From: Kluyvera ascorbata_C
GTDB lineage: Bacteria > Pseudomonadota > Gammaproteobacteria > Enterobacterales > Enterobacteriaceae
Reading direction: 5' to 3'
Assembly (NCBI RefSeq): GCF_044197065.1
Contig: NZ_JBIQOI010000011.1
Coordinates: 76,511-140,510, forward strand
DNA: 64,000 bases
Position numbers and translations under genes: made by a program. Numbering within the stretch: position 1 is the first letter of the stretch; every line of letters begins with the position of its first letter. A model generated the notes under the pieces. That model was not told the DNA's origin. It saw only the letters and a list, made by a program, of their open reading frames with translations, and ran no database searches. This document shows, one piece after another, positions 1 to 8,351 of this stretch.

Positions 1-68
1 CCGGCACCGGCGCCAACCCCCAATGCCACCACCGCGCTAATCACACTCGCTATAATGATTTTCTTCAT
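1..68 (-). CDS. lafF: LafF, FliL-like lateral flagellar protein (5' end only)
   Basis: Only the first 22 codons lie in the window. The start is the ATG at 68, seven bases after the lafE stop, so the two genes are co-transcribed. The visible peptide opens MKKIIIASVISAVVALGVG, a short basic start followed by a hydrophobic membrane segment. FliL-family proteins are single-pass inner-membrane proteins that stabilise the stator around the motor. Assignment rests mainly on position, because lafF follows lafE in known Flag-2 clusters; the segment itself is too short to prove the family. Confidence 0.6.
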   Translation of the reverse strand, partial: MKKIIIASVISAVVALGVGAGA

Positions 69-74
69 TTGCTC

Positions 75-1238
75 TTACACTTTGATCAGAACAGATTCAC
101 TCTGTTGATGTTGAGGTTCATCGTTCAGGGCCAGGGCTGATTTCACCTCATCCTGTTGATGACCCGACTGTTGCTGCTGTTGAGATTGCCCTTCAGAGGA
201 AACCTGAACATTCACTTCCATAAAATTCTGTGCCGTAAGATGCTGGCGTAGGTTGTCGCTAAACTGTTGCAACGACCGGCAAACGTCGGCCTGGTTCGCA
301 CTGATGTGAACCATCAGTTTTCCTGAGTCCAACTGGACGGCTATTTCAAGCTTGCCGAGTGAAGGTGGATCAAGGCGGATCGTTGAGGTTTGTTGCTGCT
401 GGTTAAGCTGGAACTGAATGCGGTCTTTCAGCATCGCCGTCAGCTTTTCGCCGAGCTCGTCCGGTGATAATTCGACCGGCGTGGCCACGTGGGTCGCGAT
501 AGTCGGACCGTCGCTGATGAGTTTGGCAGGCTGCGTACCCTGCGAAGTCACGTTCACCAGGCTCTGCGCCATAGACTGCGCCGTCAGGCCCGTCGCCCGC
601 AGGGTCTCGGTTTTCTTCACCTGCGGCTGGCGCGAAATCGCCGGGTTGGTCTGCTTCACGCGATCGGCCACCTGCTGTGCCACGCTTTGCGCTGGCTGCT
701 CTGGTGCAATGATCCGCAGGTCCTGCGCGGAGAATTTGGCGATGGCGGCCTGCTGATCAGGCGTTTGCGCCTGCGACGTATTCTGAGCCAGCGAAGCTAT
801 CAGCCCCTGAAGCTTGGGAGAGAGCGACGCACTATCCTGCGGGGAAGCCGCGCTTCCGCTTTTGTTCTTTTTCTCCATCACATCGGCAATCTGCTGGAGC
901 AGCGGCGAAGAGCCGCTCCCCGCCGAGGTTGCCGCCAGCATTTTCAACATTTCACCGCCGGGCTGATTCTGGGTGCCGGTCTGCGCCACCGCATGGGCGG
1001 GCTGCGCCAGCAGCATCGCCAGCATGGCCTGCATGGCAGCCGGGTCGCTCGCATCGGTTTTTTCAGCCTGTTGATGGTTGTGTTTTGCCCCCTGCAAACG
1101 CTCTGCCGCGGCAGCCAGCGCCGCTGTCGGCAGCGAAAATTCGCCGCCATTTTCTGCGCCAGCGGCGGCAGAAATCGTGCCTTTTGCCGTCACGCCTTCC
1201 GTCAGTGAGCCGGTCGAGGCCAGTAATAGCGGGTTCAT
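75..1238 (-). CDS. lafE: LafE, FliK-like hook-length control protein
   Basis: 387 residues, Ala/Gln/Ser-rich and low-complexity over the first ~250 residues, as expected for the flexible ruler half of FliK proteins. The C-terminal part (about residues 255-350) looks like the conserved Flg_hook domain, with the signature IRLDPPSLGKLEI followed by a helix-rich stretch (DNLRQHLTAQNF). FliK measures hook length while secreted and switches the export gate FlhB to filament substrates; LfhB is present at 36.4 kb. The start overlaps the lafD stop by 4 bases (ATGA), so translation is probably coupled. Gln-rich tail. Confidence 0.88.
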   Translation of the reverse strand: MNPLLLASTGSLTEGVTAKGTISAAAGAENGGEFSLPTAALAAAAERLQGAKHNHQQAEKTDASDPAAMQAMLAMLLAQPAHAVAQTGTQNQPGGEMLKMLAATSAGSGSSPLLQQIADVMEKKNKSGSAASPQDSASLSPKLQGLIASLAQNTSQAQTPDQQAAIAKFSAQDLRIIAPEQPAQSVAQQVADRVKQTNPAISRQPQVKKTETLRATGLTAQSMAQSLVNVTSQGTQPAKLISDGPTIATHVATPVELSPDELGEKLTAMLKDRIQFQLNQQQQTSTIRLDPPSLGKLEIAVQLDSGKLMVHISANQADVCRSLQQFSDNLRQHLTAQNFMEVNVQVSSEGQSQQQQQSGHQQDEVKSALALNDEPQHQQSESVLIKV

Positions 1239-1552
1239 GCCTGCTCCGAAATCGTGTTAATCATTGAGTACGCCAGCACGCCTTCCTGGTGCTTTTGATG
1301 GTTATCCATGCATGCCTTTAAGGAGTCTGCGCGCTGGGTACGTCGTGCTATCAGCGCAGCAAACGCCGCGTGCAGCGTGGCTTTCGTTGCCTGAAGCTCA
1401 TCGGCGGAGGCTTCCGCCGCTTCGTAGACGCGAAACTCACGCATCAACTGCTGATGTAACGCGGGTAAACGCCGCCAACGCTGTTCATCCAGCGCGGTGT
1501 TCATGGCCTCTACCAACGCGTAGAGCGCTTGCTGCCTGCTTTTGCTCTCCAT
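1235..1552 (-). CDS. lafD: LafD, FliT-like lateral flagellar chaperone (putative)
   Basis: 105 residues using the ATG at 1552 (MESKSRQQAL), four bases after the lafC stop and preceded by a GGGGT ribosome site. A longer frame from 1594 would run into lafC and is less likely. The protein is small, helical and charged, with no membrane segment. It occupies the fliT position after the fliS-like lafC. FliT proteins are chaperones for the filament cap; here the partner would be LafB. The family call is from length and gene order, since similarity is hard to see by eye. Confidence 0.7.
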   Translation of the reverse strand: MESKSRQQALYALVEAMNTALDEQRWRRLPALHQQLMREFRVYEAAEASADELQATKATLHAAFAALIARRTQRADSLKACMDNHQKHQEGVLAYSMINTISEQA

Positions 1553-1556
1553 GCGC

Positions 1557-1949
1557 TTACCCCAGTTTGCTCGCCAGGCCATCCCAGCCTTCACGCAGGT
1601 TGGTCAGAATGAGGATCACCTCGTCGATTTTCTCCAGCGAAAGCTCACCGCTTGCTTCATACAGGCGGTAAACGCAATGGTCGTATAGCCGGGAGAGGCT
1701 CACCACCAGCTCGCCGCCGGTGTCGAACTCCAGCGAGCTGGTCAACGCATTCAGGATATCGATGCATTTATTGATGCTTTGCGCTTTGCGGTCATAGCGT
1801 TTGTTTTCGATGTGGCTTTTGGCGCGCTCCAGCTCATCCATCAAGCCGGAAAAAAGCACCAGCACTAGCTCCAGCGGCGTGGCCGCCGCCGTGCGGGATG
1901 CAAGGTCCATCTCTTTGTATTGCGAATAGCCGTCCTGCGTGTCGTACAT
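1557..1949 (-). CDS. lafC: LafC, FliS-like flagellin export chaperone
   Basis: 130 residues, the usual FliS length. It shows FliS hallmarks: an N-terminal Tyr-rich start (MYDTQDGYSQYKEMDL), the TPLELVLVLFSGLMDELERA helix and the central INKCIDILNALTSSLEFD helix. FliS binds the C-terminal end of flagellin in the cytoplasm, prevents premature polymerisation and delivers it to the export gate; LafA at 3.5 kb is the expected client. It lies 32 bases downstream of lafB in the lafB-C-D-E-F operon. Confidence 0.92.
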   Translation of the reverse strand: MYDTQDGYSQYKEMDLASRTAAATPLELVLVLFSGLMDELERAKSHIENKRYDRKAQSINKCIDILNALTSSLEFDTGGELVVSLSRLYDHCVYRLYEASGELSLEKIDEVILILTNLREGWDGLASKLG

Positions 1950-1981
1950 TTTTTCCGTGAATCCTTGCGTTAAATCGGGAG

Positions 1982-3310
1982 TTACATGAAGGCCGACATA
2001 CTGATTTTCATGGTGTACACCTCAACGATGGTGCTGGTGTACTCCGTCAGATAGCGTTCATAGTTGGTGTTATAGGTTTCAGTCAGCTGATCGCCACGAT
2101 CCGAAATTTTGTCCTGCTGTTCGTCAATATTTTCCTGACGCTGCTCGATAATCCCGGTATTGCTGTCAAGATAGCTGTCCATCAGATCGTCCATCTGCGC
2201 CACCATGCTGTCGTCGCCGACAAAAATGGAGGTCAGGCCGTCTGGGTTCTTTTTCATTTCATCGCTGAACTGCGTGGAGTCGATCTGCAGATGACCGTCG
2301 GAGTCCAGGGTGATGCCATAATCGACAATCGACGAGCCGTCGTAGTACGAGTGAACGATGTCATCCATCCGGCTGGTCAGCGATTTCAACCCAGCATCGC
2401 CGGCAAAAACCCCTGACGAACCATCGGAACCATCACCGTTGGAGGTCAGTGAATCCACGGTATCCACCAGCGTGTTGTAGGCATCGACGAAGGTTTGCAC
2501 CTTTTCCTGCGAGCCGCTGGTGTCTTCGGCAATGGTAAAGGTCGTCGGGTCGTCGTCCGCGCCGGTCACTTCGGTGAAAGTCATGGTGACGCCGGGGATC
2601 ACATCATCAAAGGTGTTCGAACTGTTGGTCACCGACGGACCGTCTGCGCTACCGAGGTGGATAATCGCATCCTGCCCTTTCACTTCGGTCACCGTCGGAA
2701 TATCGGTGGTGGTATCGCCAGAGCTATCATGCCCGCTCACGTTGATGGAGAACTGGCTCTGCTCGCCAGTATCATCGGCGGTCAGCATAATGGTGGTGGT
2801 GCCGTCGGTTTTCACCAGCGCCGCTGTCACGCCGGGGTTGTCGTCAGATTGGTTGATGGCGTTGACCAGCTCGCTGCCATCGATAAAGCCATCACCGTTA
2901 CCGGCCTCATCTGCCGCAGCAAGATCGATATCCATGGTGCTATCGCCCATGGTGAGTTCGAAGGTACCGGTTGCCGAGTAAGTGCCATCGTTCATGCCGA
3001 AGGTCTGCTGCTCCGCCTGCGCCAGTTGCTCGACATAGAAGGTATAGGTCCCCGCCTGCGCCTCTGAGTTTGCCGACACGGTGGCCGAATCATTATTACT
3101 GCTCGCGGAATAGGTCAGCGGGCCATCGGTATCGCTGTTCAGGGCATCGACGGCTGACTGGAAATCGGTCAACGCAGAGCTCAGCGAGTCCAGCGCGTTG
3201 CTTTCCGCCGTCAGCTCATCAGACTGCGTCTGCAGGTTATCGACCTGGGTAGAAATATCGGCATAGGCCATTTTTTGTGCCAGCGACTGTATGCGGCTTG
3301 TGTAGCTCAT
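1982..3310 (-). CDS. lafB: LafB, FliD-like filament cap protein (HAP2)
   Basis: 442 residues. The N-terminal part (residues 1-100: MSYTSRIQSLAQKMAYADIS, then a Leu/Ser-rich coiled coil) and the C-terminal coiled coil (QRQENIDEQQDKISDRGDQL) are the FliD_N and FliD_C regions that pack in the cap core. The acidic Asp/Ser/Thr-rich middle is the exposed domain. The cap sits at the filament tip and folds incoming flagellin. The gene is first in its operon and has its own sigma-54-type promoter at 3345-3358, separate from lafA, which has a different promoter type. Confidence 0.92.
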   Translation of the reverse strand: MSYTSRIQSLAQKMAYADISTQVDNLQTQSDELTAESNALDSLSSALTDFQSAVDALNSDTDGPLTYSASSNNDSATVSANSEAQAGTYTFYVEQLAQAEQQTFGMNDGTYSATGTFELTMGDSTMDIDLAAADEAGNGDGFIDGSELVNAINQSDDNPGVTAALVKTDGTTTIMLTADDTGEQSQFSINVSGHDSSGDTTTDIPTVTEVKGQDAIIHLGSADGPSVTNSSNTFDDVIPGVTMTFTEVTGADDDPTTFTIAEDTSGSQEKVQTFVDAYNTLVDTVDSLTSNGDGSDGSSGVFAGDAGLKSLTSRMDDIVHSYYDGSSIVDYGITLDSDGHLQIDSTQFSDEMKKNPDGLTSIFVGDDSMVAQMDDLMDSYLDSNTGIIEQRQENIDEQQDKISDRGDQLTETYNTNYERYLTEYTSTIVEVYTMKISMSAFM

Positions 3311-3344
3311 AATGATTGGCTCCGTGCGACGTTATTTTTCTTTA

Positions 3345-3358
3345 GCAACAATCATGCC
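3345..3358 (-). promoter_or_regulatory. Sigma-54 promoter of the lafB-C-D-E-F operon
   Basis: On the minus strand the sequence reads TTGGCATGATTGTTGCT, that is GGCAT-N5-TTGC with exact -24/-12 spacing; only the fifth base differs from the GGCAC consensus. A start near 3334 would give a leader of about 24 bases to the lafB ATG. The same GGCAT variant occurs upstream of lfgB, which supports a real regulon under the sigma-54 activator LafK. Confidence 0.75.
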
Positions 3359-3452
3359 AATAATTTTAATCATTAAAATCATGATGTTATGAAATAGAGG
3401 AAAAGTACCTTCCTGCAAACAGGAAGGGTTTAGGTTTTCATCGCGTTAAACG

Positions 3453-3480
3453 CACAACACCGCCTGACGGCGGTGTTGTG
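3453..3480 (-). terminator. Hairpin terminator downstream of lafA
   Basis: Perfect 12-bp inverted repeat with a 4-base loop (CACAACACCGCC / GGCGGTGTTGTG), 31 bases beyond the lafA stop. A long U tract is missing, so it may also act as a 3' stabiliser of an abundant flagellin mRNA. It separates lafA from the sigma-54 promoter of lafB. Confidence 0.7.
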
Positions 3481-3510
3481 GATAACCAAATTTCACCGCA
3501 AAGGGAGAAA

Positions 3511-4425
3511 TTACTGCAGCAGGCTGGAGACCATGCTGGACATGCTGTTGGACTGTTTCAGCATGGTGATGCCGGTCTGCATCAGCACCTGTTGTTTGGT
3601 CATGTTGGACGCTTCCGTCGCGTAGTCGGTATCCATAATGTTACCGATAGCCACTTCCGTGTTGTCCTGCATGCTGGTCAGGTTGTTAGCGGTGTCGTTC
3701 AGACGGTTGATAGACGCACCCAGTTTGGACTGGATTTTGGAAACGTCATCCATCGCGGTCTGAATGGTATCAATCATGCTGTTTGCGGAGCCGGAAGCGG
3801 TCAACTCAGAGCCGCCAGACAGAGGGGCAGAACCCGTGGCATCAGCCTGGTCCGCCGTGAAGGAAGCACTAACATCACCCAGTGCATCGGTCAGGTCGCT
3901 CAGTTGACTAGAGATATCCACGGTCATGGTATCGGAAGATTCAGCGCCCACCTGGAAGGTCACGCTGCTGGTGAACAGACCATCTTTTTTGGTGTTACTG
4001 GTGGTGGCATCGCCGAACAGGTTGGTGCCGCCGTAGGTGGTGTTCTGCAGCATGTCAGACATCTGCTGACCCAGTTCATCGTATTCGTCCTGCATCGCCT
4101 GCAGGTCGTCGTCGCTGTAGGTGCCGTTCGCTGCCTGAGTAGACAGGTCTTGCATACGGCCCAGCACGTCAGTCATTTCATCGAAGGTGCTGTCAGCGGT
4201 CTGCAGCATCGCGGTCGCATCCTGAATGTTGCTCAGCGCAACGCCCATACCGCTGGACTGTGCGGACAGACGGTTAGCGATTTGTTTACCCGCGGCGTCA
4301 TCGGCGGAAGAGTTGATGCGGTTACCGGTAGCCAGACGCTCCATGGAGGTGGACAGAGATGCGTTGCTTTTGTTGATGGCGTTGACGGCTGCCATTGAGG
4401 CGTTGTTAGTATTAATCGATAACAT
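3511..4425 (-). CDS. lafA: LafA, lateral flagellin
   Basis: 304 residues from the ATG at 4425, which has a clear AAGGAG site. The conserved flagellin N-terminus (MLSINTNNASMAAVNAINKS, then ERLATGNRINSSADDAAGKQ) and C-terminus (ASNMTKQQVLMQTGITMLKQ, ending SMVSSLLQ) form the D0/D1 filament core. The variable D2-like middle is short, about 100 residues, and rich in Ser/Thr, which could offer O-glycosylation sites for the transferases at 19-26 kb (inference). The gene is monocistronic, with a flagellar-sigma-type promoter at 4469-4498 and a hairpin after the stop. It is 15 kb from the putative modification genes. Confidence 0.96.
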   Translation of the reverse strand: MLSINTNNASMAAVNAINKSNASLSTSMERLATGNRINSSADDAAGKQIANRLSAQSSGMGVALSNIQDATAMLQTADSTFDEMTDVLGRMQDLSTQAANGTYSDDDLQAMQDEYDELGQQMSDMLQNTTYGGTNLFGDATTSNTKKDGLFTSSVTFQVGAESSDTMTVDISSQLSDLTDALGDVSASFTADQADATGSAPLSGGSELTASGSANSMIDTIQTAMDDVSKIQSKLGASINRLNDTANNLTSMQDNTEVAIGNIMDTDYATEASNMTKQQVLMQTGITMLKQSNSMSSMVSSLLQ

Positions 4426-5016
4426 GGTACTGCTCCTTGAGGATAATCGGTTTAGGTTCGATACCCAGTAAAAACGACCAGTCACTTTGAAAACTTAAAG
4501 CCCTTAAAAAATTTTTTTCGATTTTCTGCAGAATATTTTTCCATCCTGATTTATGTGCCACCAGCCCGCACTCTTGCCTGTCTCATATTATTTTCATTTA
4601 AAAGCATTTTAATTTTCACTTAAACATCAGGAAAAAAGCCGTCCGCAAGACCAAAAACACGATTTATAAAATTATGAGAAAGATCCCATTCGCATGAGAA
4701 TTAATCGGCTTAATGACGCATTAATCATATGAAATCATTAATATTGCTATCAGCCATGCGGCATATCGACATTACATTATCTCGTTGAATATTACATTCA
4801 GTTGCAAATACCAGGTATTTTGATATTGTCTACATCAATGTCTTTAGATACATTTCCTGTCCATTTTCGACCCGCCCAAAAAACACACAATAAAGACACA
4901 TTATTGGCTAACGTCAGATTAGAAAATGGAATTTTAAAATTTATACTTCATTCATATTATTGATTCTTAGCAGTGTGGCTCTCGCAATAAGCTGAATGCT
5001 ACGTAGGTAAAAAAAC
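4426..5016. other. AT-rich intergenic region between lafA and lafZ
   Basis: About 590 bases between divergent lafA and lafZ, clearly more AT-rich than the flanking genes. It contains the lafA promoter near its left side. No open frame with a credible start was found. The lafZ promoter must lie in the right half, but I cannot single out one -35/-10 pair with confidence. Confidence 0.6.
4469..4498 (-). promoter_or_regulatory. Putative LafS (sigma-28-like) promoter of lafA
   Basis: Minus-strand TTAA-N16-GTCGTTTTTA. The same arrangement, TWAA then a 16-base spacer then GYCGYTYTTA, precedes lfgK and lfgM. It resembles the classical TAAA-N15-GCCGATAA element of flagellar sigma factors but has a different -10 tail. 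The lafA start codon is about 45 bases downstream. Confidence 0.65.
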
Positions 5017-5943
5017 ATGAGCATTTTAGTCAACAATTGGCGAATGGATTCGTCACTTAATGCATTAATACATTCCTCAACAGGGGAAGTCAGGCGCCTT
5101 GGCGAGTATCACTTTATTCTTCTGGAAACACTGGTAAAGCACGCCGATATGGTCTTGTCGCGCTCATTTTTGATGTCAGAAGTCTGGAAAAACAGGGTGG
5201 TAGGTGGGAACAGCCTGCCGACGGCGATCCATGCTTTACGCACGGCTATTGATGATAATGGTAAACAACAGGAAATTATTAAGACCATTCCAAAGAAAGG
5301 TTATTTGTTTAATAAAAGTTATATTTCCGTTGTGGAGCCTGATGAGAAAAATGACCAAACCCTCACCACCAATAACGACAACGGCCAGGACAAAGAGGTA
5401 GTCAAAAATAAAACCCAGCAGACGCCACCAGCCATTGATAATGCCGCGTTAGATACCGTCAGCAGTACGGCGAACCCCATCATCCCAGGTAAAAAGAAGT
5501 GGCCTAAAATGCTTTTTATTACGCTGATGTTGATACTTATCGCGCTGTTTTTATCCACGCGACTTTATGACGCCTTTGCCAAAGAGAGCGAATCAGACAC
5601 GCCGGTGATGATCAAAGAGGTGGCTCAGCATGCCGACCGCATCTCTATTTATCATCTCTATGACGAAAACGCAGAAAAAGAAACGCTGCAGAGTGCTTCA
5701 CACATTGCAGGTGGTCTTGAAAACCTCAACCAGCTATTAACGCAGCACAAATCATCCATCAATCTTTATTACAAATTGACGTTCAACAAACTGGCCATGA
5801 ACATGATTATCCAGAACCAGTGCAATCACAGTTGGCAGCTCGCGCTACGTTTTAACAACTGGCAAAGCAAAGACGCAGAGATAAAAAAAATTATGTATCA
5901 AGAAGTGGATAAGATGTTAAATGAAATGCCAGCCTGTAAATAA
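5017..5943 (+). CDS. lafZ: LafZ, membrane-anchored winged-helix transcriptional regulator (CadC/ToxR type)
   Basis: 308 residues. Residues ~1-105 form an OmpR/PhoB-type winged helix with the typical recognition region (LPTAIHALRTAIDD) and wing (IIKTIPKKGYLF). A polar linker follows, then one membrane helix at about 167-185 (WPKMLFITLMLILIALFLST), and a periplasmic domain of about 120 residues. Such one-piece regulators sense periplasmic conditions and bind DNA directly. It is divergent from lafA, so flagellin or late genes are likely targets. A short periplasmic-protein gene overlaps its 3' end, as in the ToxR/ToxS pair. Confidence 0.85.
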   Translation: MSILVNNWRMDSSLNALIHSSTGEVRRLGEYHFILLETLVKHADMVLSRSFLMSEVWKNRVVGGNSLPTAIHALRTAIDDNGKQQEIIKTIPKKGYLFNKSYISVVEPDEKNDQTLTTNNDNGQDKEVVKNKTQQTPPAIDNAALDTVSSTANPIIPGKKKWPKMLFITLMLILIALFLSTRLYDAFAKESESDTPVMIKEVAQHADRISIYHLYDENAEKETLQSASHIAGGLENLNQLLTQHKSSINLYYKLTFNKLAMNMIIQNQCNHSWQLALRFNNWQSKDAEIKKIMYQEVDKMLNEMPACK

Positions 5944-6401
5944 TATCGCTCGCGCTTCTCTGGTCTGCGGCTTATTTCTCATGAGTTTTACCGCAAGTGC
6001 CGCCATCGAAAACACGGTATATGCAAATTACAATCTGGCTACCGGGGAGAGCGATCATCACGCCGTGATCCTCGATAGCAACAGCAAACAAAGTACCGTC
6101 ACGCTGATGCCTTTCGAAACCAACGCCAGTACGCCGTCAATCTTTAAAGTTAGCGCCTGTATTCATCGTCGCATTGGCAATTATACCCAGGGTGAGCTGC
6201 ACTTAGAGTGCCGTACAAACCGACGACAAAGATATCCGAGCCGCTAATCTCAGCAGCTTCACCAACGAGCACAACCTCTCGATGTGGTGGACAGCAATAG
6301 GCGATAAAATGACGCTTATTCATACGCGAGACCCCAACGGGATCTTAATTATCAACCCCGATGAGTTAACCTCCAACGCCTCTAAATGCGCGTCCTACTA
6401 A
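5921..6401 (+). pseudogene. Frameshifted small secreted protein, possible LafZ partner
   Basis: The frame opens inside the end of lafZ (ATG at 5921) with a signal peptide (ASLVCGLFLMSFTASAA) and runs to a premature stop at 6247. Reading one base forward from about 6219 restores an open frame (TDDKDIRAANLSSF) to a stop at 6399-6401, which would give about 159 residues. A single extra A in the CAAAC run near 6216-6220 would explain it. The restored 3' end meets the lafW 3' end exactly. The gene order resembles ToxR/ToxS, so loss could affect LafZ signalling. A sequencing error is the main alternative. Confidence 0.65.
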
Positions 6402-7390
6402 CGTAGCAGGCTGCGTACGGTCTGGCTGGAGAGACGCGCCTGGCCATTGACCGCCTGCGCGAGCACCTGGTAATTATGGTTTGCCTCATCCAGCACGCCG
6501 CCGAGCGTCTTTGAGGCCAGCACCGCGCTCTCACCTTCCGGGAAGCGGGCCATCCCATCAATCAACTGACGCGCTTTTTCCTGCTGAACCGCCATCTGTG
6601 AGCGCTGCTCGGCAATGGTCTCCAGCGCAGCGTCGAGCGAACGTGAACTTCCCTGCGCCAGGCTCTGCACCAGATCGTCCGTACGTGAAGGTTCTGCCGT
6701 CAGCTTCAGCGGCGTGAAGGCGGAGGTGGTGGTGCCGTCATCGCGAAGGCTCAGGCTTTGCTCAACCTGCGGCCACTGGCTTTCAGGGGTGGAAAAGGTG
6801 AAGTTACCCTTCTGCTCATGAATCTGAACCCCCACGCGGCGCAGCGCGTTGCTCATCATCAATTTGTACTGACCGCTATCCACGTCATCGCCCACCACCA
6901 CGGCGGAAAGCTGAGTCTGGCGACCGTCCGAGACGCTGAACATCAGCGAACCGCTGCGCGGGTTTTGCAGCATGTTAGCCAGCTCCGGCGATTGGAACGT
7001 CACGCGCGCGGTACCCTGTAGAACCGACTGCAGCTGACGGTCGACGGCCCCGCCGGAGAGCGAACTACGCTTCGCAAGTTGCGTGGTAATCTCAGCGCCC
7101 TTTTGCTGCTGCGCCTGTCCGCCACGCCGGGACGCGTGGCGGTAATCCAGCAGTTGCTGCTCCAGATTGCCGAGATAGTGATCGGCCTGCTGCAACGTGG
7201 TGAGCTGATCGTTAAGCTGAACGCTATAGCGCTGGGGCCGTGTGGTAATCAGCGGTGAGGCCGGGTAATCACTTGCCGTAGCGGGTAATTTTTTATTAAC
7301 GGACGCGTTCTGCTGAACAGAACGCGGTTGTACCGACGCGTTAAGCGCCCCGCTGCCGGAGAGAGATGTTGTATTTAAACCGACCTGCAT
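6398..7390 (-). CDS. lafW: LafW, putative hook-associated protein specific to Flag-2
   Basis: 330 residues, no signal peptide or membrane helix, Gln/Ser-rich with predicted coiled coils near residues 60-110 and 255-325. It lies 15 bases downstream of lfgL in the same direction, between the hook-filament junction genes and flagellin. In described Flag-2 clusters the gene in this position is lafW, a presumed hook-associated protein. No homologue in the ordinary peritrichous system is recognised here, so its structural role is inferred from context only. Confidence 0.75.
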   Translation of the reverse strand: MQVGLNTTSLSGSGALNASVQPRSVQQNASVNKKLPATASDYPASPLITTRPQRYSVQLNDQLTTLQQADHYLGNLEQQLLDYRHASRRGGQAQQQKGAEITTQLAKRSSLSGGAVDRQLQSVLQGTARVTFQSPELANMLQNPRSGSLMFSVSDGRQTQLSAVVVGDDVDSGQYKLMMSNALRRVGVQIHEQKGNFTFSTPESQWPQVEQSLSLRDDGTTTSAFTPLKLTAEPSRTDDLVQSLAQGSSRSLDAALETIAEQRSQMAVQQEKARQLIDGMARFPEGESAVLASKTLGGVLDEANHNYQVLAQAVNGQARLSSQTVRSLLR

Positions 7391-7405
7391 ACTTTTCCTG
7401 AAATC

Positions 7406-8335
7406 TTAAATCACACTAAAAAGGTTTAACTCACTCACTTTTGAGTAGGTTTTCAGCGTTGCTTCCATGGCCATTTCGAGGCCGGTAAAGGTAATCGACG
7501 CCGGGCCGTAATCCAGATCGCTCAACTGACCGAGCAACTGGTCATTTGAGGTGGAAATATCGGTCTGGGCATCGCTCAGCATCGACATCGTATTTTGCGT
7601 TTCCCCAATGGACGCAATCGAGGCGTTCAGCGAGTCAGAAGCGGCGTCCACCACGTCGACCGCGCTGGAAATATCGCTTTGTACCTGCGGGTCGGAAGGA
7701 TCAAGCGTGGGGTCCATCAGCTCATTGGACAGCGAGGTGAGCGTATTTAACACGTCCAGGTTGCTGCCGAAGAAATCGCTGACCGCCACGTTGGTATCCA
7801 CTTCCACGCCGTTTGACACCGTCGCCTCACGGTGATTGCCGTTACCTTGATAACGGTAGCTATCGGTCACGCCGTCGCCATCGTCATCCACGGCGACAAT
7901 CGGCGGCTGGTCGTTCACGGTGCCGCCGAAGACATAGTGACCGTCTTCGTCCTGGTAGTTCAGCGCCGCCACCATCGAGGTCGTCAGGGACTGGATATCC
8001 TGCCCGAGGCTCGCCAGAGAATCTGCGGTATTCGTGCCGTTAGCAGCTTGCAGCAGGTCATCGCGCACGGAAAGCAGGTCGTTATTTACGCCATCGAGAA
8101 TGGACTCCTGCTGGCTTAGCCCTGCGCTGGCGGTATCAATGTTGTCCTGATACTGGCTGATAGCCGACTGCTGGCGGTTAAGCTGGGTAATACGGGTCGC
8201 CGCAATCGGGTCATCGGACGGCAGAATAATGCTTTTGCCAGTCGCCATCTGGGTCACAACGTGCGTCAAATCGCTTGAGAGGTTATTAAAGCTCTGCGTC
8301 ATCGACGTGTAGGTTTGTTGGGTAGATACTCGCAT
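7406..8335 (-). CDS. lfgL: LfgL, FlgL-like hook-filament junction protein (HAP3)
   Basis: 309 residues with flagellin-like ends. It starts MRVSTQQTYTSMTQSFNNL with the conserved TGKSIILPSDDPIAATRITQ stretch, and ends in a helix similar to the flagellin C-terminus (LEMAMEATLKTYSKVSEL). FlgL is secreted and forms the second junction ring between hook and filament. It sits 16 bases after lfgK and shares its promoter. Confidence 0.93.
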   Translation of the reverse strand: MRVSTQQTYTSMTQSFNNLSSDLTHVVTQMATGKSIILPSDDPIAATRITQLNRQQSAISQYQDNIDTASAGLSQQESILDGVNNDLLSVRDDLLQAANGTNTADSLASLGQDIQSLTTSMVAALNYQDEDGHYVFGGTVNDQPPIVAVDDDGDGVTDSYRYQGNGNHREATVSNGVEVDTNVAVSDFFGSNLDVLNTLTSLSNELMDPTLDPSDPQVQSDISSAVDVVDAASDSLNASIASIGETQNTMSMLSDAQTDISTSNDQLLGQLSDLDYGPASITFTGLEMAMEATLKTYSKVSELNLFSVI

Positions 8336-8351
8336 CGGTTAACGCTCCAGG

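Noticed and set aside
2495..3067. Long plus-strand open frames opposite lafB and other flagellar genes
   Set aside because: They are mirror frames of GC-rich genes without ribosome sites or domains; the same applies to similar frames throughout the window.
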